Positions 31,788 through 40,839 of a DNA stretch of 64,000 nucleotides are shown here, in pieces. Under the pieces are notes generated by a model that saw only the letters and a list, made by a program, of their open reading frames with translations, was not told the origin of the DNA and ran no database searches. The translations under genes were made by a program, and so were the position numbers. The stretch covers positions 99,889 through 163,888 of the forward strand of contig CAMLLU010000003.1 of the NCBI GenBank assembly GCA_946480925.1, written 5' to 3'. The DNA comes from an uncultured Rivibacter sp. Lineage in GTDB: Bacteria > Pseudomonadota > Gammaproteobacteria > Burkholderiales > Burkholderiaceae. Within the stretch, counting starts at the first letter, position 1. Each line of letters begins with the position of its first letter.

Positions 31788-31916
31788 TCAACCCAGTTGG
31801 CGTACCAGGGTTGCGACGACGGCGACGCTGGCGGCCATCAGCACGATGGCCCAGCCTGGCAGCGACGGCGCAGGGGCGCGCCGGACACGTGCGTGGTGAC
31901 GTTGCTTGTCAATCAT
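31788..31916 (-). CDS. 42-aa single-span membrane protein
   Basis: Short gene with a strong ribosome site: AGGAGGG lies 4 bases before the ATG. The product starts MIDKQRHHARVRRAPAPSLP (basic) and continues GWAIVLMAASVAVVATLVRQ, one membrane span, ending LG. The positive-inside rule places the N-terminus in the cytoplasm. Not recognised. It lies between the cupredoxin-like gene and a TetR gene, all on the minus strand. Support is the ribosome site and the coherent hydrophobic profile; codon use is ordinary. Confidence 0.7.
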   Translation of the reverse strand: MIDKQRHHARVRRAPAPSLPGWAIVLMAASVAVVATLVRQLG

Positions 31917-31996
31917 GTTGCCCTCCTGAAACCGGCCCCTGGGCTAGGTGCGTCGCTTGTCACGCCGCGCCGGGCGCTCTGAAGCCGTGCAGGTGG

Positions 31997-32653
31997 CTAA
32001 GCGGGTTTCGTGCCAGACGCGTCTGCTTCGGAAGGGGGGCGCTGCCAGGCCGGGGCCAGCGCGGCCAGCGTGTTGCGCGCCACGCTGCGCCATGCGCCCG
32101 GGCGGGCTCGGGCCGCTTGCATGCGCCCATCGATCAACAGCAACGCGAGGCCGTGGACGGTGGACCAGGCCAAGGCTGCGTGCGGATCGCTGCTGTCGCG
32201 TGCCGGCTCGGTGCCGCGTGCGGCGGCAACGGCCTGCGCCAGTTCTGCCCAGGCCATGCGGGCCGCATCGCTGAGCAATGGCATGTCCATGTCCGTCTGG
32301 CCGCTGCGGAACATGAGTTGATAGCGAGCCGGATGCTCGAGAGCGAAGGCCACATAGGCTTCGCCCAGCGCCTGCAATCGCGCAACGGCGCCGACCGTGG
32401 AGCCTGCTGCCTTGTGCAGGCGTTCGGCCAGCGCCTCGAAACCCTGCGCCGCATAGGCTGTGAGCAGGCCTCGCATGTCGCCGAAGTGATGTGCCGGCGC
32501 CGCGTGCGACACGCCCGCGCGTCGGGCGCATTCACGCATGCTGAAGCGTTCAGGCCCTGCCTCGGCCAGCAACTCGCCGGCTGCCTGTAGCAGCGCTTCG
32601 GCGAGGTCTCCGTGGTGATAGGGCCGCGAGGCTGTATCGGATGTACGAGGCAT
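31997..32653 (-). CDS. TetR/AcrR family regulator
   Basis: 218 aa. HTH: YHHGDLAEALLQAAGELLAEAGPERFSMRECARRAGVSHAAPAHHF, typical of the TetR group with a WHG-type C-terminal domain (AYVAFALEHPARYQLMFRSG). Divergent from the Mpo1-like gene with 85 bases between the starts, so that gene is its likely target. Confidence 0.88.
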   Translation of the reverse strand: MPRTSDTASRPYHHGDLAEALLQAAGELLAEAGPERFSMRECARRAGVSHAAPAHHFGDMRGLLTAYAAQGFEALAERLHKAAGSTVGAVARLQALGEAYVAFALEHPARYQLMFRSGQTDMDMPLLSDAARMAWAELAQAVAAARGTEPARDSSDPHAALAWSTVHGLALLLIDGRMQAARARPGAWRSVARNTLAALAPAWQRPPSEADASGTKPA

Positions 32654-32667
32654 CTGCCGCTTTAATC

Positions 32668-32696
32668 TTGACGCTGGAAAGATAGGTGCATAGATT
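32668..32696 (+). promoter_or_regulatory. Sigma-70-type promoter for the Mpo1-like gene
   Basis: TTGACG (32668-32673), 17-bp spacer, TAGATT (32691-32696). It lies in the divergent region between the TetR gene and the Mpo1-like gene. Confidence 0.55.
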
Positions 32697-32738
32697 GGCT
32701 GCCGTCAAGTTCTTCTTTGCCCCATGCCGGAGCCGACC

Positions 32739-33095
32739 ATGACGACGATACGCAAGGACCTGCTGAGCTGGCAGTACGCCGACTACGGCAACAAGCACCG
32801 CAGCCCGTTCAACTTGTGGCTGCACATCGTGACGGTGCCGCTGTTCTGGGGTGGCGCTGCAGCGCTGATGGCTGCAGCCCTGGGCGCGGGTACTCTGTGG
32901 TGGTGGCTCGGCGCCGGCGGCCTGTTGTCTGCCTTCGTGGCGCAGGCGGTCGGGCACAAGAGCGAGCCGGAGGCACCGGAGCCCTTTCTCGGAGCGGGTG
33001 ACTTCTTCTCCCGCTTCGTGGTGGAGCAGTTCGTGACCTTTCCGCGCTTCGTGCTGTCCGGCGGCTGGTGGCGTGGGTTGAGCGAGCGCGGATAG
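32739..33095 (+). CDS. Mpo1/DUF962-like membrane protein
   Basis: 118 aa. The layout resembles DUF962/Mpo1 proteins (2-hydroxy fatty acid dioxygenases): NKHRSPFNLWLHIVTVPLFWGG with His in the first helix, then VAQAVGHKSEPEAPEPFLG with His and Glu. Two to three hydrophobic helices. An in-frame ATG at 32724 is an alternative start. Function by family only; the link to lipid alpha-oxidation is inference. Confidence 0.7.
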   Translation: MTTIRKDLLSWQYADYGNKHRSPFNLWLHIVTVPLFWGGAAALMAAALGAGTLWWWLGAGGLLSAFVAQAVGHKSEPEAPEPFLGAGDFFSRFVVEQFVTFPRFVLSGGWWRGLSERG

Positions 33096-33103
33096 CCGCC
33101 TGC

Positions 33104-33131
33104 CTTTGGGGTTGTGACTTTGGGGTTGTGA
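33104..33131. repeat. Tandem 14-bp direct duplication
   Basis: CTTTGGGGTTGTGA occurs twice in a row with no change (33104-33117 and 33118-33131), in the gap between the Mpo1-like gene and the dinB stop. Confidence 0.9.
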
Positions 33132-33132
33132 T

Positions 33133-34398
33133 CTAGATGAAAAGGCCGGGCGTGTAAGGGGCCGGCGGGTCTTCGACGCGAGGCGCGGCGTCAGCATGAG
33201 CGGGCGGTATGCGCTTCTTCCTTTTCCGTGCGCTTTCGGCCGCTTCGAGTGCCGCTGCGGCATCGGCCGTCTTCAGCAGCGAACCCATGCGCACGCCCAG
33301 CAGCCGCAGGCGCTTTTCCAGCGGCACGCGCTTGAGGCATTCGCCCGCGGCACGGCGGATGGCGGCAAAGTCGCTGGTCCACACCGGCAGCGTGTGGTCG
33401 CGCGTGACGGTCTTGAAGTCTTCGTAGCGCAGCTTGATGCCGATGGTGCGGCCCACGTAGCCCTTGCGCTGAAGGTCTTCGGCCAGGTGCTGGCACAGCT
33501 GCGTGAAGATGGCCGACAACGCGGCACGGTCGCGCACCGCATGCAGGTCGCGCTCGAAGGTGGTTTCGTGGCTCATCGACACCGGCTCGCTGTGCGTGAC
33601 CACAGGCCGGTCGTCGATGCCATTGGCAGCACGGTACAGCCAGGCGCCGTAGCTCTTGCCGAAGTGTTCGATCAGCCAGGCTGGCTGGCAGCGCGCCAGC
33701 TCGCCGATGGTGCCGATGCCCAGCTGCTTGAGCTTCGCGCCGGCCTTGGGGCCGATGCCGTTGATACGGCGCACCGGCAGGGGCCAGATGTGCGTGGGCA
33801 CCTCGTCAGCGGTGAGGATCGTCAGCCCGTCGGGCTTGTCCAGCTCCGAGGCGATCTTCGACAGCAGCTTGTTCGGCGTGATGCCGATCGAACAGGTGAG
33901 CCCGGTGGCGCGCCGCACGCTGTTCTTGATTTCCAACGCCACGGCACGTGCTCCGCCCAGCGGGTCGTGACCCACGGTGTCTTGCGCGCCGGGCACATCG
34001 GTCAGGTCGATGTAGATCTCGTCGATGCCGCGGTCTTCGATGACCGGCGCCACTTCGGCCACCGCGGCCTTGAACAGGCGTGAGTAGTGGCGATAGGCGT
34101 CGAAGTCGGTGGGCAGCAGCACCGCGTCGGGCGCGCGCAATGCGGCTTTCATGAGCCCCATGCCGGAGTGCACGCCGAAGTCGCGTGCGGCATAGGTGGC
34201 GGTGGTGATGACACCGCGGCCGGTGTAGTCGCGCAGCAGCGTAAAGCGTCGTGTGCCGTCAGCCAGCAGCTCAGGCTGGTGTCGCCGCCCACCCCCGATG
34301 ACGACGGGCTGGTTGCGCAACTCGGGGTAGCGCAACAACTCGACGGACGCGTAGAACGCGTCCATGTCGAGGTGGGCGATCAGGCGGCGAGCAGACAC
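33133..34398 (-). CDS. dinB: DNA polymerase IV (Y family)
   Basis: 421 aa error-prone translesion polymerase. Catalytic motifs: [15 protein letters not shown] at the N-terminus, [39 protein letters not shown], and the HhH segment [17 protein letters not shown]; little-finger domain around HETTFERDL. Residues ~30-55 contain an insertion after VVIGGG, common in betaproteobacterial DinB. The C-terminal ~40 residues are basic then Pro-rich (beta-clamp motif not certain). The GTG start lies inside the last codons of the upstream integrase relic, with no separate ribosome site, so translation is probably coupled to it. Confidence 0.93.
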   Translation of the reverse strand: MSARRLIAHLDMDAFYASVELLRYPELRNQPVVIGGGRRHQPELLADGTRRFTLLRDYTGRGVITTATYAARDFGVHSGMGLMKAALRAPDAVLLPTDFDAYRHYSRLFKAAVAEVAPVIEDRGIDEIYIDLTDVPGAQDTVGHDPLGGARAVALEIKNSVRRATGLTCSIGITPNKLLSKIASELDKPDGLTILTADEVPTHIWPLPVRRINGIGPKAGAKLKQLGIGTIGELARCQPAWLIEHFGKSYGAWLYRAANGIDDRPVVTHSEPVSMSHETTFERDLHAVRDRAALSAIFTQLCQHLAEDLQRKGYVGRTIGIKLRYEDFKTVTRDHTLPVWTSDFAAIRRAAGECLKRVPLEKRLRLLGVRMGSLLKTADAAAALEAAESARKRKKRIPPAHADAAPRVEDPPAPYTPGLFI

Positions 34399-34775
34399 GG
34401 CGGGCCAGCCCGGGCGCGGCGCGCGGCGGCGCCGGCCTCTTCGATGCCTGAGGGAAAGCTGACGACATAGGCCGGAGAAACTGGCTCGCGAGCCTGGAGC
34501 ACGCCGGCGGGCGGAGGGCTGACAGCGGGGGCGACCAACGCATCCAACGGGCTCGCCGTGCCGGCTGCAGCCATCTTGAGGACGTGCGTGTAGATCATGG
34601 TGGTGCTCACATCGCTGTGACCGAGCAGCTCCTGCACGGTACGAATGTCGGTGCCGCCTCCCTTGCCGTCGCGCGCCACGATGACACCCGTTCGAAGGCT
34701 GTAGTGCAAGTAGCGAAGCCGCTCCACCAACTGCTGCAACAACCGAGGTGAACGCGGGGAAGAAGCGGTGTCCAC
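34380..34775 (-). pseudogene. Internally deleted integron integrase relic (IntI type)
   Basis: 131-codon open frame made of three pieces of an IntI tyrosine recombinase joined in frame. The N-terminus [17 protein letters not shown] matches IntI residues ~15-32. A middle piece [10 protein letters not shown] corresponds to the conserved VREGKG strand. The C-terminal piece [20 protein letters not shown], then THVLK, contains the box-II His (GHSD) and nucleophile Tyr. Lost are the region with catalytic Arg I and the HTLRHSFA box with Arg II, so recombination is impossible. After SPLDAL it runs on ~55 codons into the dinB start. The junctions are near 34688 and 34655. GTG start at 34775. Confidence 0.85.
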
Positions 34776-34795
34776 TTTGGTGACCTGAATTGATG

Positions 34796-34811
34796 CTGTA
34801 TATGTTTACAG
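34796..34811. promoter_or_regulatory. LexA (SOS) box
   Basis: CTGTATATGTTTACAG, a perfect CTGT-N8-ACAG LexA operator; flanking bases also fit the extended consensus in part. It lies 20 bases upstream of the integrase relic start and so at the head of the relic-dinB unit. Integron integrase promoters are known to carry LexA boxes in this position. Confidence 0.85.
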
Positions 34812-34843
34812 TGTATGGCGAAAATGTTAGCCGTCGAGCGGGG

Positions 34844-35096
34844 ATGACGAGTGTGGTTTTGGCGAGCCAGGCGTCAGACGATAAGCACAAGAGGCTGGTG
34901 TACTCGGCGATCAACGGGCGAGCAAGCCACCACAACGCCTATTTCCAGGTGGTTTGCTACGGGGCCAGGGACTGCCCGCATCGTGTGGGTGACGGACCTG
35001 CTTCCCGACGAAATGAAGGAGTCTGTCGAGCAGATGGTGGAGCAAGGTATCAAGCACATCCAGCAAACGCTCGGCGAGGCTTTCCAGAACAGGTAA
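34844..35096 (+). pseudogene. SRPBCC (polyketide cyclase/dehydrase) family remnant, truncated and frameshifted
   Basis: Two adjacent frames together give one SRPBCC C-terminal half. Frame 1 (34844 to ~34960) encodes DDKHKRLVYSAINGRASHHNAYFQVV. Frame 2 (~34955 to 35096) encodes GPGTARIVWVTDLLPDEMKE, followed by a final amphipathic helix. The order and spacing match the last ~80 residues of this lipid-binding family; the first ~60-70 residues are missing. A small indel near 34955-34965 breaks the frame. It lies just beyond the LexA box on the side where an integron would hold its first cassette. Confidence 0.7.
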
Positions 35097-35283
35097 CGCG
35101 CAGCACGTTCATCGCGGCTGGCTTCGTCTTTGCGCGGCCCGCCGCACAGCCAGGTGTCAGCCGACCATCAGTGGGCGGTCGTGGCAGCCATCGCAGCGCG
35201 GGCTGATCACCTGATAGCATCGCCCGCGCTGCGCAACGCGGCAACGTCGCTCGGACGGTTCCGGGCGCTTACGTGGGACTCCA

Positions 35284-36504
35284 ATGACTGCTTCCTCTTC
35301 GCAGGGCAAGCGACGCTTCGCCCGCATCGATCGCCTGCCTCCCTACGTCTTCAACATCACGGCCGAATTGCGGCTGGCAGCGCGGCGCCGTGGCGAAGAC
35401 ATCATCGACATGAGCATGGGCAACCCCGATGGCGCGACGCCCGCGCACATCGTGGCCAAGCTGGCCGAAGTCGCCCAGCGGCCCGACACGCACGGCTATT
35501 CGTCGTCCAAGGGCATTCCACGGCTGCGGCGCGCGATCTCGCATTGGTACAAGAGCCGCTATGACGTCGACATCGACGCCGACAGCGAAGCCATCGTGAC
35601 CATCGGTTCGAAAGAAGGCCTCGCGCACTTGATGCTGGCCACGCTCGATCGCGGCGACACGGTGCTCGTGCCCGACCCGAGCTACCCCATCCACATCTAC
35701 GGTGCGGTGATCGCCGGTGCGGACATTCGCTCGGTGCCGGTGTCGCCTGAGGTGGACTTCTTTGCCGAGCTCGAAAAGGCCATACGCGGCAGCTACCCGA
35801 AGCCGAAGATGATGGTGTTCGGATTCCCGTCGAACCCGACCGCCCAATGCGTGGAGCTCGACTTCTTCGAACGTGTGGTGGCGCTGGCACGCAAGCACGA
35901 GATCCTGGTCGTGCACGACCTGGCCTATGCCGACATCGTGTTCGATGGCTGGAAGGCCCCGTCGATCATGCAGGTACCCGGCGCCAAAGATGTGGCGGTG
36001 GAGTTCTTCACCCTCAGCAAGAGCTACAACATGGCAGGCTGGCGCGTGGGGTTCATGGTGGGCAATGCCGATCTCGTGGCGGCGCTGGCGCGCATCAAGA
36101 GCTATCACGACTACGGCAGCTTCACGCCGGTGCAGGTGGCGGCCATTGCCGCACTCGAAGGCGACCAGCAGTGCGTGAAGGACATCGCGGCGCGCTACCA
36201 GAGCCGGCGCGACGTGCTGGTGAAGGGCTTGAACGAGGCTGGCTGGCCAGTCGAAACGCCGAAGGCCTCGATGTACATCTGGGCCAGGATTCCGCAGCCG
36301 TATCGCGCGCTGGGTTCGCTGGAGTTTTCGAAGCAGTTGCTGGCGAAGGCCAAGGTCTCCGTGTCGCCGGGCATCGGCTTCGGCGACCACGGCGATGAGC
36401 ACGTTCGCTTCGCATTGATCGAAAACGAATCGCGCATCCGCCAGGCCGTGCGAGGCATCAAGGGGATGTTCCGCGCGGACGGGTTGCTGAGCGCCAAGAC
36501 CTGA
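35284..36504 (+). CDS. alaC: Alanine-synthesising aminotransferase, AlaC type
   Basis: 406 aa class-I PLP aminotransferase making alanine from pyruvate and glutamate. [15 protein letters not shown] substrate region, NPT segment in [18 protein letters not shown] Lys in [15 protein letters not shown], and Arg in [16 protein letters not shown]. The sequence fits the AlaC/MalY-like group rather than AspC. In many betaproteobacteria this gene heads an operon with hom and thrC; neither follows here. A short inverted repeat lies 18 bases after the stop. Confidence 0.88.
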   Translation: MTASSSQGKRRFARIDRLPPYVFNITAELRLAARRRGEDIIDMSMGNPDGATPAHIVAKLAEVAQRPDTHGYSSSKGIPRLRRAISHWYKSRYDVDIDADSEAIVTIGSKEGLAHLMLATLDRGDTVLVPDPSYPIHIYGAVIAGADIRSVPVSPEVDFFAELEKAIRGSYPKPKMMVFGFPSNPTAQCVELDFFERVVALARKHEILVVHDLAYADIVFDGWKAPSIMQVPGAKDVAVEFFTLSKSYNMAGWRVGFMVGNADLVAALARIKSYHDYGSFTPVQVAAIAALEGDQQCVKDIAARYQSRRDVLVKGLNEAGWPVETPKASMYIWARIPQPYRALGSLEFSKQLLAKAKVSVSPGIGFGDHGDEHVRFALIENESRIRQAVRGIKGMFRADGLLSAKT

Positions 36505-36819
36505 GACATCACCGGCGAGGTCGTTTCGCCCTGACCGACGCGAAACGCCAACTGCATCACGGCTTCTTCGTCGACGTGCGCTGAGCCAGTGCGCCGGCTC
36601 TTCCGATGGTGTTGCGTCTCGATACGATGACCGCCACAACGAAAAGGCACACCCGCACGGCGCGGGGGCGCGCAAAGTTTGCAGTCTGGTGCGTAAGCGG
36701 CCAGACGGCAGGCTGTGGCGAGAAAGGCGTTCGACCTTTCCGCCGCGCTTGCGTCCGCATTCGCATGTGCCTTGGTTCTTTGCAACGTGTGGCTGGGAGG
36801 CCACGGAACAGGGGCCTTT
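36505..36819. other. Intergenic stretch with one hairpin
   Basis: 315 bases without a confident gene. CGTTTCGC (36522-36529) pairs with GCGAAAC-G (36540-36547), an 8-bp stem after alaC without a T-tail, so at best a weak terminator. From 36715 a GTG-started frame with a hydrophobic stretch (ALASAFACALVLCNVWLG) continues into the gene at 36820 and may be its true N-terminus. Confidence 0.5.
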
Positions 36820-37203
36820 ATGCACGTCATCAAGATTCAACGCTCGCTCAGCGGCATGACAGTCGAACCTCGCGTGGTGCTCGGCATCGATGCCGCGCAG
36901 CGTGCCTTCGTGGGTGTGAGCCGTGGCGAGCCGCCTGAAGTGCGCGCCTTCGTGTTCGTTCAGGTGGACCGCGTGACCGCGGCCGAGCTGGAGCGCGGCA
37001 TTGTGGACCTGCGCACGCTGATGGAGGAGCGCTGCTGCGGCCTGGTGGTGCGTGCCTGCGGCGAAGGTGAGCCAGGCGAGGTGATGACGGGTGTGGTGGT
37101 GGATCTCGGTGCGCGTGCCGGAGGCTACCGGCCGCCGGTGCCTGCTGCGGTGCCTGTTGCCGCCCCGGTTTCGCGTACCAGCCGCATCCCCACCAACGTG
37201 TAG
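36820..37203 (+). CDS. Hypothetical protein
   Basis: 127 aa from ATG 36820, or 162 aa with a membrane anchor if the GTG at 36715 is used. Not recognised. The body has alternating beta-like stretches (VEPRVVLGIDAAQRAFVGVS, EVRAFVFVQVD) and a CC pair (EERCCGLVVRACGEGEPGE), ending in a Pro/Val/Ala-rich tail. Both starts have poor ribosome sites. The last 79 bases overlap the convergent FGE-fold gene. Amino acid composition looks like a real protein, but support is limited. Confidence 0.5.
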   Translation: MHVIKIQRSLSGMTVEPRVVLGIDAAQRAFVGVSRGEPPEVRAFVFVQVDRVTAAELERGIVDLRTLMEERCCGLVVRACGEGEPGEVMTGVVVDLGARAGGYRPPVPAAVPVAAPVSRTSRIPTNV

Positions 37204-38165
37204 CGCGTCTGCGGCGTGTTCCAGTTGCGGAACGACGCACGCGCATAGAACGCCCAGGTGTGCCAGGAGCCGCCGCGGCGTACGCGCACCGAGCCGTCTG
37301 CCGGGCCTTGCGGATCGTTCTGCGGCGAGTGCGCGTAGTAGTGCTCGTCGTACCAGTCGGCCACCCATTCCCATGCGTTGCCGTGCATGTCGTACAGGCC
37401 GAAGGCGTTGGGCTCGAAGCTGCCCACCGGCGCGGTGAAGGCAAAGCCATCGCTGCCGGGCAACGCCAGTTGCTGCCAGCGCGGCCAGTTCACTGCAGCA
37501 TCGGTGTCGAAGACGTTGGCGGACTTGAGCAGCGAGCGTGGATCATTGCCGCCTTGATAGCGCGTGCGCATGCCGCCGCGACAGGCGTATTCCCACTCGG
37601 CTTCGGTGGGCAGGCGATAGGTTGTGCCCTCTGTGGCGCTCAGCCAGTGAGCCATCGCCACCGCGTCGTTCCACGTGACGTTGACCACAGGGTGTGCGTC
37701 GCCTTGCTCGAAGCCGGGGTTGCTCCATGTGTACTTCCGATCGCGGCCTTCGAAGGCGTCTCCACGGGCGGACGTCGCAGGGTCGTACTGGCGGTTGTAG
37801 CCATAGCCGCCGGTTTCGTCGGCGATCGACTCGGGCGTATAGCCCGAGGCCGCCAGGAAGCGTTTGAACTGTCCGACCGTCACTTCATGCTGCCCCATGT
37901 AGAAGGCGCGCGTGATTCGCACCTTGTGCGCGGGAGCTTCGTCGGAGATGGCTTCGAAGCGCCGGCGTTCGTACTGAGGGAAGTCGAGCGCCAAGGTGTC
38001 GATGGGCTCTTCGCTGCCCATGACGAACTCGCCCGCCGGCACCAGCACGAACTTCATGCCGAGCGAGTTCTCGAGCACGCGTGGCAGTTGGCGGGCGTCT
38101 TCAGCCTGAGCGGTGCCCAAGCTGAGCAGCGTGCACGCTATGGCAGTGGAAAGGGTGCGTTGCAT
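37125..38165 (-). CDS. Exported FGE-sulfatase/SUMF1-domain protein
   Basis: 346 aa. Signal peptide MQRTLSTAIACTLLSLGTAQAED, then a full FGE-fold domain: SLGMKFVLVPAGEFVMGSEE, HEVTVGQFKRFLAASGY, HPVVNVTWNDAVAMAHWLS, YRLPTEAEWEYACRGG, GNAWEWVADWYD and RVRRGGSWHTWAFYARASFR. The two cysteines used by formylglycine-generating enzyme near the C-terminus are absent (GSWHTWAFYA), so it is a fold relative, not a sulfatase activator. An ATG at 38213 overlaps the argH stop as ATGA and could be the start, giving 16 extra residues before the signal peptide. Confidence 0.85.
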   Translation of the reverse strand: MQRTLSTAIACTLLSLGTAQAEDARQLPRVLENSLGMKFVLVPAGEFVMGSEEPIDTLALDFPQYERRRFEAISDEAPAHKVRITRAFYMGQHEVTVGQFKRFLAASGYTPESIADETGGYGYNRQYDPATSARGDAFEGRDRKYTWSNPGFEQGDAHPVVNVTWNDAVAMAHWLSATEGTTYRLPTEAEWEYACRGGMRTRYQGGNDPRSLLKSANVFDTDAAVNWPRWQQLALPGSDGFAFTAPVGSFEPNAFGLYDMHGNAWEWVADWYDEHYYAHSPQNDPQGPADGSVRVRRGGSWHTWAFYARASFRNWNTPQTRYTLVGMRLVRETGAATGTAAGTGGR

Positions 38166-38209
38166 GGGCCGGCACTTGCTCGTGATTGGTGCTGAGCCCA
38201 TGCGGTTGA

Positions 38210-39613
38210 TCATGCTGTGCCGAGCCGCGTGCGGTGCCGTGCGATCTGCTGGCGCACCTGCACCGGCGCCGTGCCGCCGAGCACTGCGCGTGCGTTGAGC
38301 GAGCCGCGCAGCGTCAGCACGTCGAAGACGTCTTGGCCGATGGCAGCATGGAAGCCCTGCAGCGTGGCCAGCGGCAGCTCGGCCAGGTCCACGCCCTGCT
38401 GCAGCGCCTGCTTCACCGCATGCGCCACCACCTCGTGCGCGTCGCGGAAGGGCAGGCCCTTCTTCACCAGGTAGTCGGCCAGGTCGGTGGCGGTGGCATA
38501 GCCCTTGAGAGCCGCGCGTTCCATCGCTTCGGGCTTCACGGTGATGCCGCCCACCATCTCGCTCATGATGCGCAGTGTGTCGCGCACCGTGTCCACCGTG
38601 TCGAACAAGGGCTCCTTGTCTTCCTGGTTGTCCTTGTTGTAGGTGAGGGGCTGACCTTTCATCAGCGTGATGAGTGCCATCAGGTGGCCCACCACGCGGC
38701 CGCTCTTGCCGCGAGCGAGTTCGGCCACGTCGGGGTTGCGCTTCTGCGGCATGATCGACGAGCCGGTGCAGTAGCGGTCGGCCAGGTCGATGAATCCGAA
38801 GTTTTGGCTCATCCACAGCACGATCTCTTCAGCCATGCGCGACACGTGCACCATGGTGATGGAGGCGAACGCGGCGAACTCCATCGCGAAGTCACGGTCG
38901 CTCACTGCATCGAGGCTGTTCTGGCATACGCCGTCAAAGCCCAGCGTCCTGGCCACGCGTTCGCGGTCGAGCGGGTAGCTGGTGCCGGCCAGCGCGGCGG
39001 CGCCCAGCGGCAGCTGGTTCACACGCTTGCGCACGTCGGCCAGGCGCTCGGCGTCGCGCTTGAACATCTCAACGTAGGCAAGCAGGTGGTGCGCAAAGCT
39101 CACCGGCTGCGCGACCTGCATGTGCGTGAAGCCGGGGAGGATGGTCTCGACGTTCTTCTCGGCCACGTCCACCAGTGCGCTTTGCATTTGCACGAGCAGC
39201 GGCGAGATCGTGTCGATTTCGCCGCGCAGCCACAGGCGCACGTCGGTGGCCACCTGGTCGTTGCGCGAGCGGCCTGTGTGCAGACGTTTGCCGGCGTCGC
39301 CTACCAGCTGCGTGAGCCTTGCCTCGATGTTGAGGTGTACGTCTTCCAGGTCGAGCTTCCACTCGAAGCGGCCAGACTCGATTTCTTGCGTGATGGTGGC
39401 CATGCCGCGCTGGATGGCGGCATGATCGTCGGCGTTGATGATCCCTTGCGCGGCCAGCATCTCGGCATGCGCGAGGCTGCCGTCGATGTCGGCGCGCCAC
39501 AGGCGCTTGTCGAAATCGACACTCGCGGTGTAGCGCTTGACGAGCTCGCTCATCGGCTCGGAAAACAGGGCGGACCAGGCTTGCGCCTTCTTGTCGAGTT
39601 GATTGCTGCTCAT
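38210..39613 (-). CDS. argH: Argininosuccinate lyase
   Basis: 467 aa. Last step of arginine synthesis: argininosuccinate to arginine and fumarate. Fumarase/aspartase superfamily signatures: [36 protein letters not shown], catalytic-Ser loop [19 protein letters not shown]. Length standard. The downstream FGE-fold gene overlaps its stop; the LytS-type kinase is divergent, as is common for argH with algZ/algR in this order. Confidence 0.96.
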   Translation of the reverse strand: MSSNQLDKKAQAWSALFSEPMSELVKRYTASVDFDKRLWRADIDGSLAHAEMLAAQGIINADDHAAIQRGMATITQEIESGRFEWKLDLEDVHLNIEARLTQLVGDAGKRLHTGRSRNDQVATDVRLWLRGEIDTISPLLVQMQSALVDVAEKNVETILPGFTHMQVAQPVSFAHHLLAYVEMFKRDAERLADVRKRVNQLPLGAAALAGTSYPLDRERVARTLGFDGVCQNSLDAVSDRDFAMEFAAFASITMVHVSRMAEEIVLWMSQNFGFIDLADRYCTGSSIMPQKRNPDVAELARGKSGRVVGHLMALITLMKGQPLTYNKDNQEDKEPLFDTVDTVRDTLRIMSEMVGGITVKPEAMERAALKGYATATDLADYLVKKGLPFRDAHEVVAHAVKQALQQGVDLAELPLATLQGFHAAIGQDVFDVLTLRGSLNARAVLGGTAPVQVRQQIARHRTRLGTA

Positions 39614-39718
39614 GGTGGCTGGACGGGCGGCGCGGGTGCCGAGAACAAGCGGTCGCCGGGCCGCTTGCGGCGCCCGGCGCGGGTTGGAGACAATCGATTG
39701 TAGGTAGGCCCACACCCC

Positions 39719-40816
39719 ATGCCTGAGCAGCCCGTTTCTTCCATGCTGGACCCCGTCACCCGCCCGGGTGAGCTGCGCGGCAGCAGCACTTCGTTCGGCA
39801 ACACCATCCTCGACGGCATTCCCGCTGCCGGCCCGCTGGGGCCAGGCTCGCCGTTCGACGTCTGTCACGTAGGGGTCGTGCTGCGCACGGTGCTCTTCGT
39901 GCATGGCGTGGCGGCCATTGGCGTGGCCTTCGTAAGCGCAGCTTTGGCCGACTGGCTCATCAACGTTGCCACCGCGTCGGCCGTGGCCTTGCCGGCAGTG
40001 CTGTTGTGGCTGGTGGTGGCCTGCGTGGCCAAGTCCCACCTGGCCCGTCTGCCCGAGGGGGGGCAGTGGGCCGCTGCGGTGGTGCTGGGAGCCTTCTGCG
40101 GCTTGTATGGCTGGTGGCAACTGCAGCTTACCGGCGTGATGCCGATGAGTGAATGGCGCTGGGTGGCTCCGGTGCTGGCCGGCGCCGCCATGGCCGCAGC
40201 CGTCTTCCATTGGTTGCGGCTGCGCGCGCGGGGGGCATTGCCGGCGGCTACGGCGGCCAAGCTCGCGGAATTGCAGTCGCGCATCCGCCCGCACTTCCTG
40301 TTCAACACGCTCAACACCGCCATCGCGTTGGTGCGTCTAGACCCGGGGCGTGCCGAGACGGTGCTCGAAGACCTCTCGGAGCTCTTCCGCGTGGCACTCA
40401 CCCACGGCGACGCGCCGGTCACGCTGGGCGAAGAGGTGGAGCTGGCGCAGCGCTACCTGGCCATTGAGCAGATCCGCTTCGGCGAGCGCCTGAAGGTGCA
40501 GTGGGAGCTTGACGAAGCCGCCGACGATGCGAAGCTGCCGCCATTGCTGCTGCAACCGCTGGTCGAAAACGCCGTCAAGCACGGCATCGAGCCGTCGCCG
40601 GCGGGTGGCGTGGTGCGAGTGCGCAGCCGCGTCAAGCGGGGCCATGCCATCGTGTCGGTGGTCAACACGCTACCGGCCGTGCCGGGCCTGCCCGGGCACG
40701 GCATTGCACTGCGCAACGTGCGCGAACGGCTGCGGCTCATGCACGATGTGGCCGCACAGTTCGAAGCGGGCGTGCAGGGCGACACCTATCGCGTACAAAT
40801 CGTCGTGCCGCTGTGA
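39719..40816 (+). CDS. LytS/AlgZ-type sensor histidine kinase
   Basis: 365 aa. Residues ~50-165 hold four to five membrane helices. The HisKA_3-like motif [21 protein letters not shown] carries the phosphorylated His, followed by a HATPase domain ([20 protein letters not shown]-box; [18 protein letters not shown]-box). Signals to the LytTR regulator that follows. Resembles Pseudomonas AlgZ/FimS. Confidence 0.9.
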   Translation: MPEQPVSSMLDPVTRPGELRGSSTSFGNTILDGIPAAGPLGPGSPFDVCHVGVVLRTVLFVHGVAAIGVAFVSAALADWLINVATASAVALPAVLLWLVVACVAKSHLARLPEGGQWAAAVVLGAFCGLYGWWQLQLTGVMPMSEWRWVAPVLAGAAMAAAVFHWLRLRARGALPAATAAKLAELQSRIRPHFLFNTLNTAIALVRLDPGRAETVLEDLSELFRVALTHGDAPVTLGEEVELAQRYLAIEQIRFGERLKVQWELDEAADDAKLPPLLLQPLVENAVKHGIEPSPAGGVVRVRSRVKRGHAIVSVVNTLPAVPGLPGHGIALRNVRERLRLMHDVAAQFEAGVQGDTYRVQIVVPL

Positions 40817-40839
40817 GCGGCGGGGAGGGAGAAGAACCG

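Larger units (their letters stand above)
34776..35283. other. Gene-poor interval between integrase relic and alaC
   Basis: Contains the LexA box (34796-34811), a GTTAGCC heptamer (34826-34832, partial match to the GTTRRRY core of integron sites), the SRPBCC remnant (34844-35096) and then about 185 bases with no gene. I see no attC-like folded site with confidence and no terminal repeats of a transposon. Confidence 0.6.

Noticed and set aside
34826..34832. GTTAGCC as an integron attI core
   Set aside because: It fits GTTRRRY only in part and I see no second core or folded partner; kept as a hint in the relic description, not called as a site.
37125..38165. True formylglycine-generating enzyme (sulfatase activator)
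   Set aside because: The two C-terminal active cysteines are absent and no sulfatase gene is near; called only as a fold relative.
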